NCBI RefSeq assembly: GCF_002196515.1
Contig: NZ_CP018835.1
Location: 1,860,001-1,924,000, forward strand
Source: Vibrio gazogenes
GTDB lineage: Bacteria > Pseudomonadota > Gammaproteobacteria > Enterobacterales > Vibrionaceae
Direction of reading: 5' to 3'
Length of the DNA stretch: 64,000 nucleotides
The position numbers and the translations under genes are program-made. The notes beneath the pieces are model-generated. The model did not search any database and was not told the DNA's origin. It was given only the letters and a program-made list of their open reading frames with translations. Below are positions 43,621-56,980 of the stretch, in pieces; position 1 is the first letter of the stretch; each line of letters begins with the position of its first letter.

Positions 43621-45101
43621 AATCACTGTATATCCATGGCAAGCGATGCAACGCCACTTCCGGAAAAACATTTACGTCGTATAACCCAGCAACCGGCGAA
43701 GTGCTTGCTGAACTTGGACAAGCCTCCGCGCAGGATATTGAAGCAGCGGTCACATCGGCGAAGCAAGGGTTTGCCCGCTGGTCAGCGATGACCGCAATAG
43801 AACGGAGCCGAATTCTGCTTAAAGCCGTCAGGCTCCTCAGAGAAAAAAATGATGCGCTGGCGAAACTGGAAGTGCTCGATACCGGCAAACCATTACAAGA
43901 AGCAATTGAAGTCGATATCGTCACCGGTGCTGATGTCATTGAATACTATGCGGGACTGGCGCCAACCTTAGTCGGTACGCAACAACCACTGACACACCAT
44001 CAGTTTTTCTATACCCGTCAGGAACCGCTGGGTATCTGTGCGGGCATCGGAGCCTGGAACTATCCTATCCAGATTGCTATGTGGAAATCGGCACCGGCTC
44101 TTGCAGCTGGTAATGCGATGATATTTAAGCCTTCAGAAGAAACACCACTGACAGCCCTTGAGCTCGCTGAGATTTATACCGAAGCGGGCGTTCCCGATGG
44201 CGTGTTCAATATCGTTCAGGGGGATGGTCAGGTCGGAGAGCAACTGACATCTCACCCTGACATAGCCAAGGTCTCGTTCACCGGTGAGGTCGAAACAGGC
44301 AAAAAAGTCATGGCAAACAGCGCCCGGACTCTCAAGTCTGTCACGATGGAACTTGGCGGAAAATCGCCACTGTTGATCTTTGATGATGCCCCACTCACTC
44401 AAGCAGTATCAGCAGCAATGGTTGCCAATTTCTACACTCAGGGTGAAGTCTGTACCAATGGCACCCGCGTATTCGTTCACGAATCAATCTACGCGGATTT
44501 CCTACAACAGCTAAAAGCCCGTACAGAGCAACTGATTATCGGTGACCCAATGGACATGGCAACGCAGGTCGGCGCACTGATTTCCAAAAAACATTGTCGT
44601 CAGGTGATGGCAGCCATTCATGAGGCACGTAACGGTGGCGCTAAACTTCTGACCGGTGGTGTTCAACTCACAGAAAACGGCTTGGACAAAGGTAATTTTG
44701 TGGCGCCGACCGTCTTCTATGACTGCGATGAAAGCATGGCACTGGTGCAGCATGAGATCTTCGGTCCGGTCATGGCAGTGATGAAATTCTCAGATGAAGC
44801 AGATGTGATTCAACGGGCAAATGATAGTGCTTACGGATTAGCAGCAGGCGTGTTTACCCGTGATATATCACGCGCGCATAACATCATTCATCAGCTTCAG
44901 GCCGGTATCTGCTGGATAAATACCTGGGGAAACTCACCAGCAGAAATGCCTGTTGGGGGATACAAAAACTCAGGGATAGGCCGAGAGAATGGCCTTGAGA
45001 CACTCACTCACTACACACAAACCAAGAGTGTCTTCATCGAGTTAGGTAACTTTGAAAGCCCTTACCCGTATCAGGATTCTACAGATGAAACAGCAATTTG
45101 A
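43617..45101 (+). CDS. betB: Betaine aldehyde dehydrogenase
   Basis: BetB oxidises betaine aldehyde to glycine betaine with NAD(P). The 494 residues are normal for the family. Visible are the cofactor-binding [20 protein letters not shown] (near 141), the general-base glutamate in [12 protein letters not shown] (near 248) and the catalytic cysteine in [13 protein letters not shown] (near 286). The C-terminal [19 protein letters not shown] is also conserved. Start overlaps the end of betI; end overlaps betA by 17 bases. Confidence 0.96.
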   Translation: MKSLYIHGKRCNATSGKTFTSYNPATGEVLAELGQASAQDIEAAVTSAKQGFARWSAMTAIERSRILLKAVRLLREKNDALAKLEVLDTGKPLQEAIEVDIVTGADVIEYYAGLAPTLVGTQQPLTHHQFFYTRQEPLGICAGIGAWNYPIQIAMWKSAPALAAGNAMIFKPSEETPLTALELAEIYTEAGVPDGVFNIVQGDGQVGEQLTSHPDIAKVSFTGEVETGKKVMANSARTLKSVTMELGGKSPLLIFDDAPLTQAVSAAMVANFYTQGEVCTNGTRVFVHESIYADFLQQLKARTEQLIIGDPMDMATQVGALISKKHCRQVMAAIHEARNGGAKLLTGGVQLTENGLDKGNFVAPTVFYDCDESMALVQHEIFGPVMAVMKFSDEADVIQRANDSAYGLAAGVFTRDISRAHNIIHQLQAGICWINTWGNSPAEMPVGGYKNSGIGRENGLETLTHYTQTKSVFIELGNFESPYPYQDSTDETAI

Positions 45102-46788
45102 TTATATCATTGTCGGTGCCGGATCAGCGGGCTGTATTCTGGCTGATCGGTTAACCGAATCCGGGGAATACAACGTCTTGCTTCTCGAAGCCGGAGGCAG
45201 TGACAAAAGTATCTTCATTCAAATGCCAACAGCACTCTCCTACCCGATGAATACCCCGAAATATGCTTGGCAGTTTGAAACGGTTCCCGAGAAAGGACTG
45301 GATGGCCGCCGACTCCACTGCCCCCGAGGTAAGGTTTTGGGTGGCAGCTCGTCAATCAACGGCATGGTTTACGTCCGCGGTCATGCCTGTGATTTTGATG
45401 AATGGGAGACACAAGGTGCAACAGGCTGGAATTATGCCAATTGCCTGCCCTATTTCAAACGTGCCGAATCTTGGTCAGGTGGCGGCGATCAGTACCGTGG
45501 TCAAGAAGGTCCGGTTGCAACATGTAACGGCAACGAGATGAAGCTTAACCCGCTCTATACTGCATTTATTCAGGCAGGTATCGAAGCGGGTTACCCAGAA
45601 ACGATTGATTATAACGGCTATCAGCAAGAAGGCTTCGGCCCGATGCATATGACCGTTGATCACGGTGTTCGGGCCTCCACAGCCAATGCCTATCTCAAGC
45701 GCGCAGTAAAACGTACCAACCTGACTTTGTTGAAGCATGTGGTCGCGAGAAAAATTCTGCTCGACGGCAAGAAAGCGATCGGAGTTGAGTTTGAATACCA
45801 AGGCGCTATCCAAAGCGCTTATGCCAATGCCGAAGTGATTTCATCAGCCGGTTCTGTCGGGTCAGTACAACTGCTGCAATGTTCAGGAATAGGTCCGAGA
45901 GATGTCTTAGACGCTGCCGGTGTCAAAGTGAATCATGCACTCGCAGGGGTTGGTGAAAATCTTCAGGATCATCTTGAAGTCTATTTTCAGTATCAATGCA
46001 AACAACCCATCACTCTCAACAGTAAGTTAGGGCTCATCAGCAAAGGATTCATCGGGGCGCAGTGGCTTCTCACCCATCAAGGACTTGGTGCAACCAACCA
46101 TTTTGAATCTTGTGCTTTTATTCGCTCCAGAGCGGGACTGAAGTGGCCGAATATCCAGTATCACTTTCTGCCGGCAGCGATGCGTTATGATGGCCGGGCA
46201 GCGTTTGCCGGACACGGTTTTCAGGTTCATGTTGGTCCCAACAAGCCACAAAGCCGGGGCACAATACGGATTACTACAGCTGATCCGCATATCAAACCAA
46301 GGATTGAATTTAACTACCTCTCGACAGCACAAGACCGACAGGACTGGCGTGATTGTATCCGCCTGACCCGGGAGATTATTGCTCAACCGGCATTCGCCGC
46401 CTACCGTGGCGATGAAATTCAGCCCGGTATCGATATTGAAAGTGATGACGCGATTGATCAATGGGTCAGAGAAAATGTCGAAAGTGCTTATCACCCTTCT
46501 TGCACCTGCAAAATGGGCAGCACGGATGACCCGATGGCGGTCGTCGATTCTCAGTGCAAAGTGATTGGTCTTGACCAGCTACGTATCGTGGACTCGTCAA
46601 TATTTCCCACCATTACCAACGGCAACTTAAATGCACCCACCATGATGGTTGCAGAACGGGCAGCTGATTTTATTTTAGGTAAAACCCCACTCCCCGCCGC
46701 TGACGCTCCGGTATGGATAGCGAAAGACTGGCAGACAGAACAACGGACGACACAGCCTCAACTCACTTCTGTATCCGTACAGAAATGA
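45085..46788 (+). CDS. betA: Choline dehydrogenase (FAD-dependent, GMC family)
   Basis: BetA converts choline to betaine aldehyde at the inner membrane. The protein (567 residues from ATG 45085) starts with the FAD-binding motif [22 protein letters not shown] signatures [18 protein letters not shown] and [17 protein letters not shown] follow. The catalytic histidine is in [13 protein letters not shown], and the C-terminal asparagine in [18 protein letters not shown]. An upstream in-frame ATG at 45052 lies inside betB and gives no better ribosome site. Confidence 0.96.
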   Translation: MKQQFDYIIVGAGSAGCILADRLTESGEYNVLLLEAGGSDKSIFIQMPTALSYPMNTPKYAWQFETVPEKGLDGRRLHCPRGKVLGGSSSINGMVYVRGHACDFDEWETQGATGWNYANCLPYFKRAESWSGGGDQYRGQEGPVATCNGNEMKLNPLYTAFIQAGIEAGYPETIDYNGYQQEGFGPMHMTVDHGVRASTANAYLKRAVKRTNLTLLKHVVARKILLDGKKAIGVEFEYQGAIQSAYANAEVISSAGSVGSVQLLQCSGIGPRDVLDAAGVKVNHALAGVGENLQDHLEVYFQYQCKQPITLNSKLGLISKGFIGAQWLLTHQGLGATNHFESCAFIRSRAGLKWPNIQYHFLPAAMRYDGRAAFAGHGFQVHVGPNKPQSRGTIRITTADPHIKPRIEFNYLSTAQDRQDWRDCIRLTREIIAQPAFAAYRGDEIQPGIDIESDDAIDQWVRENVESAYHPSCTCKMGSTDDPMAVVDSQCKVIGLDQLRIVDSSIFPTITNGNLNAPTMMVAERAADFILGKTPLPAADAPVWIAKDWQTEQRTTQPQLTSVSVQK

Positions 46789-46812
46789 AATGATGAATAG
46801 GAAGGAAAGACT

Positions 46813-47766
46813 ATGAATTTCAGAAAATGGCCTCTTATTACCAAAATTGCAGCTTTCAGCCTCGGTCTATGCTGCGCTGCGCAAAGCTATGCTGCGGACC
46901 GTTGTGAAATGGTCCATTTTTCCGATGTGGGATGGACAGATATCACATCAACAACCGCAGTCACAACGGAGATATTGCACGGCCTAGGGTATCAAACCAA
47001 GACCGATTTGCTTTCAGTGCCTGTGACGTATTCCTCAATGGCCAATGGTGACGTCGATGTCTTTCTGGGGAACTGGATGCCAACAATGGAAGGTGATATT
47101 AAAAAATATCTTGATAGCGGCCGTGTCGAACAGGTTCGGGCAAACTTAACCGGTGCGAAATATACCCTTGCTGTCCCTCAGTATGTCTATGATGCTGGCG
47201 TGCATAACTTTGCCGACTTAGCGAAATTTTCCAGTAAATTCCACAGCCGAATCTACGGCATTGAGCCCGGAAATGATGGGAATCGACTGATTCAAAAGAT
47301 GATCGATACCAATGCATTTCAGTTGAAAGATTTCGATTTGATTGAATCGAGCGAAGCCGGCATGGTGTCACAAGTTGCCCGCGCCATTCGTCGCCATCAG
47401 TGGATTGTTTTCCTCGGCTGGGCACCTCATCCCATGAACAGTAATTTTAAAATGACTTACCTTGCTGGCGGAGATGACTACTTTGGCCCGAACTATGGTG
47501 GTGCAACAGTTTATACCAACGTTCGTAAAGGCTATACCTCACAATGTCCGAACGTGGGGCAATTGCTTAAAAATCTGCAATTCAGTCTCCCGATGGAGAA
47601 CCAGATTATGGACGATATCCTCAACAAAAAAATGCCCCCGCAACAGGCGGCAAAGGCTTGGTTAAAAGCCAATTTAAATGTTTTAGAACAATGGCTTGAT
47701 GGTGTTACCACGCTGGATGGCAAACCGGGTAAAGACGCACTACTCCAATATTTACACGCCAGTTAA
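46813..47766 (+). CDS. choX: Choline ABC transporter substrate-binding protein
   Basis: The 317-residue periplasmic protein has a signal peptide (residues 1-27, ending CCAAQSYAADR). Mature features of the ChoX/OpuAC fold are CEMVHFSDVGWTDITSTTAV, DVFLGNWMPTMEGDI and HQWIVFLGWAPHPMN, which supply aromatic residues for binding quaternary ammonium groups. It follows betA by 24 bases with GGAAGGA as ribosome site and delivers choline to the ChoWV importer. Confidence 0.94.
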   Translation: MNFRKWPLITKIAAFSLGLCCAAQSYAADRCEMVHFSDVGWTDITSTTAVTTEILHGLGYQTKTDLLSVPVTYSSMANGDVDVFLGNWMPTMEGDIKKYLDSGRVEQVRANLTGAKYTLAVPQYVYDAGVHNFADLAKFSSKFHSRIYGIEPGNDGNRLIQKMIDTNAFQLKDFDLIESSEAGMVSQVARAIRRHQWIVFLGWAPHPMNSNFKMTYLAGGDDYFGPNYGGATVYTNVRKGYTSQCPNVGQLLKNLQFSLPMENQIMDDILNKKMPPQQAAKAWLKANLNVLEQWLDGVTTLDGKPGKDALLQYLHAS

Positions 47767-47835
47767 TCATATATCGATTCAATACTATCATTAACAGTCG
47801 GTGCAGTTCAGTCAGCACCGGTGAGGTACCTTATT

Positions 47836-48681
47836 GTGAATAATTTCATTACAGAGTATAAAATTCCGCTCGGTCAGTGGATGGCATCATTCGTCGACTG
47901 GTTAACCATCCATGCAGCTGTTTTTTTTGACACCATTTCATACACCCTTGAGACGGTGATAATGTTTCTGGTTGGTATTTTCCAATCGATGCCACCTTCA
48001 ATTCCGATTTTGATCACTGCCGCATTAGCTTGGTGGCTTCATCGTCGGATATCTTTAGTCATCTTTATCGTCGCCTCTCTATTGCTGATTCTTAACCTCG
48101 GCTACTGGCAAGAAATGCTGGAAACTTTCGTGCTGGTATTTTCTGCCACAACCATTTCAGTATTAATCGGCGTCCCCATTGGCATCATGGCTGCTCATCG
48201 GCCTTGGTTGTATACCGCGATTCGACCAGTTTTAGATCTGATGCAAACCGTACCAACTTTTGTTTACTTAATTCCGACACTGGTGTTATTCGGTCTTGGT
48301 GTGGTACCCGGATTAATTTCAACGATTATCTTTGCCATTGCATCACCGATTCGTCTCACCTATCTGGGGATTGTTCGTGTGCCGGAAGCTTTAATCGAAG
48401 CAGGGAAAGCATTTGGTGCCAGCCATATGAAGCTGTTATTTAAAGTCGAACTTCCGGCAGCAATGCCCAGCATTATGGCAGGTGTAACACAGTGCATTAT
48501 GTTGTCTCTGTCGATGGTTGTGATTGCAGCATTGGTCGGAGCCGACGGTCTAGGTAAACCCGTGGTTCGGGCATTGAATACCGTTAATATTTCACAAGGA
48601 TTTGAAGCCGGGCTCGCCATTGTATTGGTTGCCATCATCCTTGATCGCCTGTGTAAAACACCAAACCAGACCAAGGAGTAA
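47836..48681 (+). CDS. choW: Choline ABC transporter permease
   Basis: This integral membrane protein has about six helices and the permease cytoplasmic loop EAGKAFGASHMKLLFKVELP (EAA motif, about residues 190-209) that contacts ChoV. The N-terminal ITEYKIPLGQWMASFVDWLT is typical for ChoW/ProW-like permeases. The start is GTG 47836, eight bases after GGTGAGGT; a GTG 15 bases upstream is in frame but would lie on that site. The end is four bases before choV. Confidence 0.92.
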   Translation: MNNFITEYKIPLGQWMASFVDWLTIHAAVFFDTISYTLETVIMFLVGIFQSMPPSIPILITAALAWWLHRRISLVIFIVASLLLILNLGYWQEMLETFVLVFSATTISVLIGVPIGIMAAHRPWLYTAIRPVLDLMQTVPTFVYLIPTLVLFGLGVVPGLISTIIFAIASPIRLTYLGIVRVPEALIEAGKAFGASHMKLLFKVELPAAMPSIMAGVTQCIMLSLSMVVIAALVGADGLGKPVVRALNTVNISQGFEAGLAIVLVAIILDRLCKTPNQTKE

Positions 48682-48685
48682 TCAG

Positions 48686-49900
48686 ATGAATCAACATGTA
48701 AATCATGCCGCAGCAGATGCGATTACGATTGAAAATTTGGATGTTGTGTTTGGCCGACACGCAGAGAAAGCGACAGAACTGCTCGATCAGGGCAGAACCC
48801 GCCAAGAGATTATTGATGAGACAGGATTAGTGGTTGGAGTAAACAATGTCAGTCTGACCGTAAAAGAGGGTGAAATTTGTGTTTTGATGGGATTATCGGG
48901 CTCGGGTAAATCAAGTCTGCTCCGTGCCGTCAACGGGCTCAACCCAATCACCCGAGGCTCGCTAAAAGTCAAACATGGGCAGGATTGCGTTGATGTCGCA
49001 AACTGTAGCGCAGAGATATTACGCACGCTCAGAACACAACGCGTGTCGATGGTGTTTCAAACGTTTGCGCTCATGCCTTGGTTATCGGTTCTCGACAATG
49101 TGGCCTTTGGTCTTGAAATGCAAGGGATGGCGAAGAAAGAGCGACGCCAACATGCCCATAATCAGCTCGAAATGGTCGGCCTGGCAGAATGGGAAAATAA
49201 ATATCCGCATGAACTTTCCGGAGGAATGCAGCAACGAGTTGGTCTCGCACGAGCTTTTGCCATGGACAGTGATATTTTGTTAATGGATGAGCCCTTCTCT
49301 GCCCTTGACCCACTGATCCGGACCCAACTGCAAGATGAACTACTCGCCTTACAGAAAAAATTAAACAAGACGATTTTGTTTGTCAGTCATGATTTAGACG
49401 AAGCATTAAAGATCGGGAATCGTATCGCTATCATGGAGTCAGGACGTCTGATCCAACATAGCCGACCAGAAGAGATCGTTTTGCAACCCAAAACTGACTA
49501 TGTCCGTGAATTCGTTGCTCATACCAACCCTCTAAATGTACTCAAAGGACGTTCACTGATGAAACCGATTGATGCACTGCCCCATCAGGAAGGACGCTGG
49601 CAAGTCTCTCAACATCATGATTTATGGCTAGAAAATCAAAATGGCGAGTTAGTCATTCAAGGCTCAGAGTCAATCAAAACCGTTGACTGGGACCAGCATC
49701 ATGACATGACAACGCTGGACAGACATTGCATTATTCTGGCGTCACCAGACATAGAAATGCGTGATGCGATTGAAATTCGCTATCTGACAGGACACCCTGT
49801 GGTGTTAGTTGAGGATGACCAGTTTGTTGGCATTCTCAGTGATGACAATTTCTATCATGCACTGCTTGGTAAATATAATCAGCCTGCCAAAGTGGCATAG
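48686..49900 (+). CDS. choV: Choline ABC transporter ATP-binding protein
   Basis: The 404-residue ATPase has the Walker A motif GLSGSGKSSLLRAVNG, signature ELSGGMQQRVGLARAFAMD and Walker B ILLMDEPFSALD, with the H-loop FVSHDLDEALK. The N-terminal QGRTRQEIIDETGLVVGVNN block is specific to the ProV/ChoV group. Its last 100 residues look like a degenerate pair of CBS modules (LTGHPVVLVEDDQFVGILSD), which in the family sense ionic strength. The start at 48686 follows AAGGAG; the frame also stays open into choW. Confidence 0.94.
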   Translation: MNQHVNHAAADAITIENLDVVFGRHAEKATELLDQGRTRQEIIDETGLVVGVNNVSLTVKEGEICVLMGLSGSGKSSLLRAVNGLNPITRGSLKVKHGQDCVDVANCSAEILRTLRTQRVSMVFQTFALMPWLSVLDNVAFGLEMQGMAKKERRQHAHNQLEMVGLAEWENKYPHELSGGMQQRVGLARAFAMDSDILLMDEPFSALDPLIRTQLQDELLALQKKLNKTILFVSHDLDEALKIGNRIAIMESGRLIQHSRPEEIVLQPKTDYVREFVAHTNPLNVLKGRSLMKPIDALPHQEGRWQVSQHHDLWLENQNGELVIQGSESIKTVDWDQHHDMTTLDRHCIILASPDIEMRDAIEIRYLTGHPVVLVEDDQFVGILSDDNFYHALLGKYNQPAKVA

Positions 49901-50001
49901 CCATGTCGAGTTCTGACTGAAGACCACGCGCTGATTGAAGGTCGTGTGCTGACTGGAAAAATAGCGCATGATAAATAAGAGAAAGATAAGAGAAATAAAG
50001 G

Positions 50002-50059
50002 GAGAAGGCTTCAATCTGTTTATGTTCACAACCACCTGAACACGATAACAAGCCTTCTC
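50002..50059. terminator. Probable terminator between choV and thiH
   Basis: A 10-bp perfect stem (GAGAAGGCTT / AAGCCTTCTC) with a 38-nt loop lies between two converging operons. The T run is weak (TTCT), so efficiency is uncertain. Confidence 0.55.
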
Positions 50060-50203
50060 TTCTGCTTACCTCATACTGACTTCACTCTTGATCCTTCTAA
50101 CTTGCTCACAAATATTCAAACGAGCCGATATTCAAAACAGATGAGAACTTGGCTTCATGTTTCACGTGAAACATTGAAAGAACCAAGTTCACCGCTCTTA
50201 ATC

Positions 50204-51316
50204 TTAGCCTGAAAAAACAGCGTGCCAGTCATGCCATACCGGCTCCAATCCTTGATGGATAATCGCTTGTTCCACCTCTTCGACTGAACGGTCATCACCA
50301 ACACTAAACTGCTCTAATGCTGAGGATTGATCGGCATATCCTCCCGGCTGGGTTTTGGAGCCGGCAGAAATAGCAGTAATACCAAGAGGAACTACATTGT
50401 CTCTGAAACTTGGAGATTCCCGGGTTGAGATCGACAGTTCAACTTCTGGGTCAAACAAGCGAAATGCACAGATCGTTTGTACCAGCTGTCTATCCGTCAT
50501 GATCGACACAGGTTCAACACCACCAGCACACGGCCGCAAACGTGGAAAAGAGATCGAATAGCGAGACTTCCAGTAAGTTTTTTCCAAATAGGCCAGATGT
50601 AAAGCAACATGGAAAATATCAGTTCGCCAGTCATCTAACCCGATCAATGCGCCCAAGCCAATTTTATCAATGCCCGCTTTACCAAGCCGATCGGGCGTGA
50701 GTAAACGATATTCAAAGTCGGTCTTGTTACCACGCAAGTGATGCTGAGCATAAGTCGCAGGATGATATGTTTCCTGATAAACCATCACCCCATCCAAACC
50801 TAATGTTTTCAACTGAACATATGCCTCGGTATCAAGCGGCTGAACTTCCATTGCCAGATAGTTAAAATGCTGTTTAACCTGAGGAACAACTTGCTCGAAA
50901 TACGATAGACCAACTTTCGTTTCATGCTCCCCCGTCACCAGTAAAACGCTGTCATATTTCATCTGTTTAATCGCTGCGATTTCAGCGTCGATATCCTGAT
51001 GACTCAATATTTTGCGTTTTAGCCGATTCTCCATTGAAAAACCGCAATAGGTACATGAGTTGGAACACAGGTTAGAGAGGTATAGCGGGATATAAAATCC
51101 CACCGTGTTACCAAATCGTTTCCTGGTCAGAGCCATTGATTGTTGGGCCATTTGCTCAAGAAAAGGCTCAGCAGCCGGTGAAATGAGCGCTTTAAAATCT
51201 TCTAACGACCGTTTGGTTTTACTCAAAGCACGCGCCACATCCGCAGATGTTTTGCTATAGAGTGAAAGTCGTACATCATCCCAGTTAAATTGATGGAAAA
51301 CGTCGAGAAAACTCAT
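50204..51316 (-). CDS. thiH: 2-iminoacetate synthase (radical SAM tyrosine lyase)
   Basis: ThiH splits tyrosine to dehydroglycine, which ThiG uses to build the thiazole ring. The 370-residue protein has the radical SAM cluster motif NLCSNSCTYCGFS (CxxxCxxC, near residues 83-91), then LLVTGEHETKVG and MVYQETYHPATY. All hallmarks are present. It is the last gene of the thi operon; the thiG stop is one base upstream. Confidence 0.96.
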   Translation of the reverse strand: MSFLDVFHQFNWDDVRLSLYSKTSADVARALSKTKRSLEDFKALISPAAEPFLEQMAQQSMALTRKRFGNTVGFYIPLYLSNLCSNSCTYCGFSMENRLKRKILSHQDIDAEIAAIKQMKYDSVLLVTGEHETKVGLSYFEQVVPQVKQHFNYLAMEVQPLDTEAYVQLKTLGLDGVMVYQETYHPATYAQHHLRGNKTDFEYRLLTPDRLGKAGIDKIGLGALIGLDDWRTDIFHVALHLAYLEKTYWKSRYSISFPRLRPCAGGVEPVSIMTDRQLVQTICAFRLFDPEVELSISTRESPSFRDNVVPLGITAISAGSKTQPGGYADQSSALEQFSVGDDRSVEEVEQAIIHQGLEPVWHDWHAVFSG

Positions 51317-51317
51317 C

Positions 51318-52094
51318 TCACTCCTCCCCTAAAAACTGAGTCAGCGGACTCGTCGCCACAGCATAAGAAGATGCAGCACCGATACCAGACTCATAAGCCA
51401 TTCGCCCAGATTCAACCGCCAGTCTGAAGGCTCTCGCCATCATCAATGGATCGGCTGCACTGGCAATCGCAGTATTAATCAACACCGCATCCGCCCCCAT
51501 TTCCATCGCCTGAGCCGCATGAGATGGCAGACCAATACCGGCATCAACCACAACCGGTACATTGGCCTGCTCGATGATGATTTCCAGAAAAGCTTTGGTC
51601 GCTAATCCCTGATTGGAACCAATCGGCGCCCCAAGCGGCATCACAGCAGCACACCCCACATCTTCAAGTCGTTTGCATAATACCGGATCTGCATGGCAGT
51701 AAGGCAGAACGACAAAACCATCATTGACCAACTGTTCCGCAGCACGAAGCGTCTCAATGGGGTCTGGCAGCAAATACTTTGGATCCGGATGAATTTCGAG
51801 TTTTATCCAGTTTGTTTGCAGTGCTTCCCGTGTTAAGTGTGCAGCAAAGATTGCCTCTTGGGCTGTTTTCGCACCTGATGTATTGGGGAGAAAATGCAGG
51901 TCCAACGTATTCAAGGGTGCCAGAATATTATCATTTGAATGTTGTAGATCGAGCCGTTTCAAAGCCATAGTTGTCATTTCTGACCCTGATGCTTGAATTG
52001 CTTCAACCATTATTTCAGCACTGGCAAATTTGCCGGTTCCGGTAAATAGACGCGAACCAAATGTCCGGTCTGCAATATTGAGCGGTGTATTCAT
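51318..52094 (-). CDS. thiG: Thiazole synthase
   Basis: ThiG condenses deoxyxylulose phosphate, dehydroglycine and ThiS thiocarboxylate to the thiazole phosphate. From ATG 52094 it has 258 residues, the usual length, and begins [20 protein letters not shown]. The active-site lysine is in [10 protein letters not shown] (near 40), and [16 protein letters not shown] and [20 protein letters not shown] are typical. A longer start, ATG 52136, would add 14 residues and lie four bases after the thiS stop; it cannot be excluded. Confidence 0.95.
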   Translation of the reverse strand: MNTPLNIADRTFGSRLFTGTGKFASAEIMVEAIQASGSEMTTMALKRLDLQHSNDNILAPLNTLDLHFLPNTSGAKTAQEAIFAAHLTREALQTNWIKLEIHPDPKYLLPDPIETLRAAEQLVNDGFVVLPYCHADPVLCKRLEDVGCAAVMPLGAPIGSNQGLATKAFLEIIIEQANVPVVVDAGIGLPSHAAQAMEMGADAVLINTAIASAADPLMMARAFRLAVESGRMAYESGIGAASSYAVATSPLTQFLGEE

Positions 52095-52140
52095 GTCGAG
52101 CGATGCTCCGTGATTGAACTGTGTTTTACTTGTCATTGAC

Positions 52141-52347
52141 TTAACCCCCGGCGATGACCTGAAAGAGCGAAATCTGATCACCATCATTGAGCATCACCTG
52201 TGACCATCGACTTTTGGTCATCACTTGCTCATTCAGTGCAAAAACGCATCCCTGTTCAGGTAAATGAAGCTGGCTGATCACTTGTGCTAACGTGATACCA
52301 GCAGGAAATGTATAAACTGCCTCATTAAGCATTATCTGTATGTTCAT
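52141..52347 (-). CDS. thiS: Sulfur carrier protein ThiS
   Basis: This ubiquitin-like, 68-residue protein ends in the required GlyGly (LFQVIAGG), which ThiF adenylates and which carries sulfur for the thiazole. The start ATG 52347 gives a normal N-terminus ([14 protein letters not shown]); a 10-residue-longer start overlaps thiF. It follows thiF by one base. Confidence 0.94.
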   Translation of the reverse strand: MNIQIMLNEAVYTFPAGITLAQVISQLHLPEQGCVFALNEQVMTKSRWSQVMLNDGDQISLFQVIAGG

Positions 52348-52348
52348 C

Positions 52349-53173
52349 TCATCTTCCCTTGTCATCGTGATCATCATCTATACCATCTGCATGACCACAG
52401 ACGGGACAAGCGATATCTTTTCCATAGCGCAATGATTTCAGTTGCATTCGTCGTCCATCAAAATGAATGAATTCTGACAGTTCATCACTTGCTTTATCTG
52501 GTGTGAACGGCGGGCTCTGATGAGTATCCCGCAATAGTTGTTGAATCACCTGAATCGCCTGAAGCGCAGCAATCGCCCCGACAACCGGGCCTAGCACACC
52601 AGACTCATGACATCGTTTCGGAGAATAATTCGCGGTGTCACCAACTAAGCAGCGATAACAGGGGGTATCACTTAAGAAACGGTGAACGGATAACTGCCCG
52701 TCCCAGCCAATCGCAGATGCAGAGACAAGGGTTGTCTTTTGTTGATAACAGATACGATTGATTTGATGACGTGTCGGAAAGTTGTCACTACAGTCGATCA
52801 CCACATCGGCCAACATCACCTCAAGCTGAAGCTGTTCATCATCCAGTTTTTTATCGATAGTCCGAATCCGGCATCCATGATTGAGATTTCGCAATTGACC
52901 GGCAAGCGCACTTACTTTTCTGGCGCCGATATCACTTTCCCGGTAAGCAATTTGTCGATGCAAATTACTGAGCTCAACCGCATCATGATCCACTAAAACC
53001 ATCGAACCGATGCCAGCACCGACAAGATACAATGAAACATGGGTTCCGAGTCCACCGCATCCAATCAGCAAAACATGCTTTTTGTTCAGCTCACATTGCC
53101 CGGTTTCGCCAATTTCTGGCAAAGCAATCTGTCTCTGATAGCGAAGAAATGCATGATCATCGAGTAATGCCAT
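52349..53173 (-). CDS. thiF: ThiS adenylyltransferase
   Basis: ThiF activates the C-terminus of ThiS, as E1 enzymes do. The 274 residues include [16 protein letters not shown], the nucleotide-binding [20 protein letters not shown], and four zinc cysteines in CYRC and CPVC, plus the conserved [13 protein letters not shown] with the sulfur-carrying cysteine. The C-terminal tail is unusually histidine/aspartate-rich ([12 protein letters not shown]). It overlaps the end of thiE by 17 bases. Confidence 0.95.
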   Translation of the reverse strand: MALLDDHAFLRYQRQIALPEIGETGQCELNKKHVLLIGCGGLGTHVSLYLVGAGIGSMVLVDHDAVELSNLHRQIAYRESDIGARKVSALAGQLRNLNHGCRIRTIDKKLDDEQLQLEVMLADVVIDCSDNFPTRHQINRICYQQKTTLVSASAIGWDGQLSVHRFLSDTPCYRCLVGDTANYSPKRCHESGVLGPVVGAIAALQAIQVIQQLLRDTHQSPPFTPDKASDELSEFIHFDGRRMQLKSLRYGKDIACPVCGHADGIDDDHDDKGR

Positions 53174-54698
53174 TGTCTATCCTCCCTGACTGAGATGGTG
53201 CTCTCCTCAACAGCCCCCCTTCCCGCGACAAAAATAACCGCTGAAAGGCATCTACAACACTCGCGGCATTTGCCGCCTGTGTAACGGCACGAACGACAGC
53301 TAAGCTGGAAACGCCCTGTGCTAAAACCGTCGCGGCGTTCTCTAAATCGATCCCGCCAATTGCAACGGTTGGCATTGCCCGATGATGAGCCTCGGCAATC
53401 GAATCGACCAGCTGTTGATAAAGCCGTAACCGGGCAAGGCCTTGAGGCAGAGAAGGCATCTGTTTCGTCGTGGTCGGGAAAATATGCCCGAGGGCGATAT
53501 AACTTGGCTGCTGTTGTTGTGCCTTGAGAATTTCCCAGTAGCCATGCGTTGAAATTCCTAATCGAATCCCTGCATGACGCAGCGCCTGAATATCTGCGGT
53601 GGGTAAATCGTCTTGTCCCAGATGTACACCAAATGCCTGATATTGAATCGCCAATTGCCAGTAATCATTAATAAAAATTTGTGCTTGATATGTCTTTCCC
53701 AGCAAAACAGCCTGCTTAATCTGCTGTTCAAGGTCGGTTTGATGCGGATTTTTAATCCGTAGTTGGATAGTCTTCACGCCTAAGCGGAGTAATTTCTCCA
53801 CCCACATCACGTCATCAACGACAGGATACAATGACAAGTCGGCAGCATTGACCGCCTTAAAGCAGTGCTGATTGTCATTTGTATCGGAAATCGCTGTCTC
53901 TGAAATGGGTAACTCGGCGGATATCTTTTCTATATCGCCATCTAAATTTTCATTTGCATCTGCGGCAATCACAGGGAAATCATGCACACTTCGCGGCCAT
54001 GTTTCACGTGAAACATTCAGTGATGCCCGAGCAATGATTAAAGCATCCTCAAGTGGAAAATCTAAAATCAATCCGCCGATAAACCAAGCTAAATGCTTTG
54101 AGACAAATGAATGTTGTGAGAATGTGTATTGCGATGGTGTGTATTGCAATATAGAGACAGGGTTTGATGCATCAGCCTGAGTGCCTGAAGAAAGTGAGCG
54201 CACTTTATCCTCCACCAACCATCGTTCAGAGAGCGGTGCATCCGGCAGTGGTGAACTCGCGATCATCACATGAGCAGCAAGATTGACAGTATCGCCATCC
54301 TTCGGCTTTCTCTTGGAAAGCGGTTTGGTTTTCCACACCCTTGGCTGATCATTCTGTCCATCCGTCAGCCGTTGATCATTGATTTGCTCACAGTAGGTCA
54401 CATGATAGCGCTGCTGAAGATGTTGTTGCGGCCACTCATCTGCGGTCAGCATGACGCTTTGTTTACCCACCCCGACACCATGATATTTGTCCGGCTTTCT
54501 CAGATCGATTGACCCGAGACAGATCAACCAACCATCGTCGCTATGCTCATCAACGTTATTCTCATCAAAAAAGAGACTCGTATCCGCTGCCGCTAACCCT
54601 TCTGTTTGTGCAACCTTCAAGAAATGGTGAAGCTCTTCCTTCAGCAAGATACTCATTTCCGCTGTCAGAAGCGCTTTAGAAATGCGTAGCCCAATCAT
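53157..54698 (-). CDS. thiE: Thiamine-phosphate synthase with a long N-terminal extension
   Basis: ThiE joins HMP pyrophosphate and thiazole phosphate. The catalytic TIM barrel fills residues about 300-500 ([52 protein letters not shown]). The first 280 residues are not part of standard ThiE (about 210 residues) and look like a degenerate ThiD-type kinase remnant: [20 protein letters not shown] and [19 protein letters not shown] recall the C-terminal helices of HMP kinase, but ATP-binding motifs are absent. Long ThiE proteins are known in Vibrio. It is the second gene of the operon, one base after thiC. Confidence 0.9.
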   Translation of the reverse strand: MIGLRISKALLTAEMSILLKEELHHFLKVAQTEGLAAADTSLFFDENNVDEHSDDGWLICLGSIDLRKPDKYHGVGVGKQSVMLTADEWPQQHLQQRYHVTYCEQINDQRLTDGQNDQPRVWKTKPLSKRKPKDGDTVNLAAHVMIASSPLPDAPLSERWLVEDKVRSLSSGTQADASNPVSILQYTPSQYTFSQHSFVSKHLAWFIGGLILDFPLEDALIIARASLNVSRETWPRSVHDFPVIAADANENLDGDIEKISAELPISETAISDTNDNQHCFKAVNAADLSLYPVVDDVMWVEKLLRLGVKTIQLRIKNPHQTDLEQQIKQAVLLGKTYQAQIFINDYWQLAIQYQAFGVHLGQDDLPTADIQALRHAGIRLGISTHGYWEILKAQQQQPSYIALGHIFPTTTKQMPSLPQGLARLRLYQQLVDSIAEAHHRAMPTVAIGGIDLENAATVLAQGVSSLAVVRAVTQAANAASVVDAFQRLFLSREGGLLRRAPSQSGRIDNGITR

Positions 54699-54699
54699 T

Positions 54700-56703
<2,004 letters not shown>

Positions 56704-56844
56704 TTAAGAAATAAATGCTTGACGGAAGGACGTATAGACAAGAGGTGAAAATCAATTATCGCATTGTGAAAACAATATAACGATATACGGACAGATTTTC
56801 GGACAATAGAGAGGCTGTGATGATATGTAATATAGCCTGAATAT

Positions 56845-56930
56845 TCTCTCTTGTTCCCTTCGCAGGTATTAACCTGATCAGGTTCAACGGATCCCGAATG
56901 AACGGTCTCAGCCTTTTGGCACTCCGACAA
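56845..56930 (-). promoter_or_regulatory. TPP riboswitch (THI element)
   Basis: On the minus strand the sequence carries the conserved blocks TCGGAGTGCC, GGCTGAGACCG, GAACCTGATCAGG and GCGAAGGGA of the thiamine-pyrophosphate aptamer, ending about 160 bases before thiC. Binding of TPP lowers expression of the thi operon. The usual E. coli-like location before thiC supports this. Confidence 0.95.
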
Positions 56931-56980
56931 GTAGAAACATTATAGAGAACGGATTTGATTAAACAAAGTAAAAAAATAGT

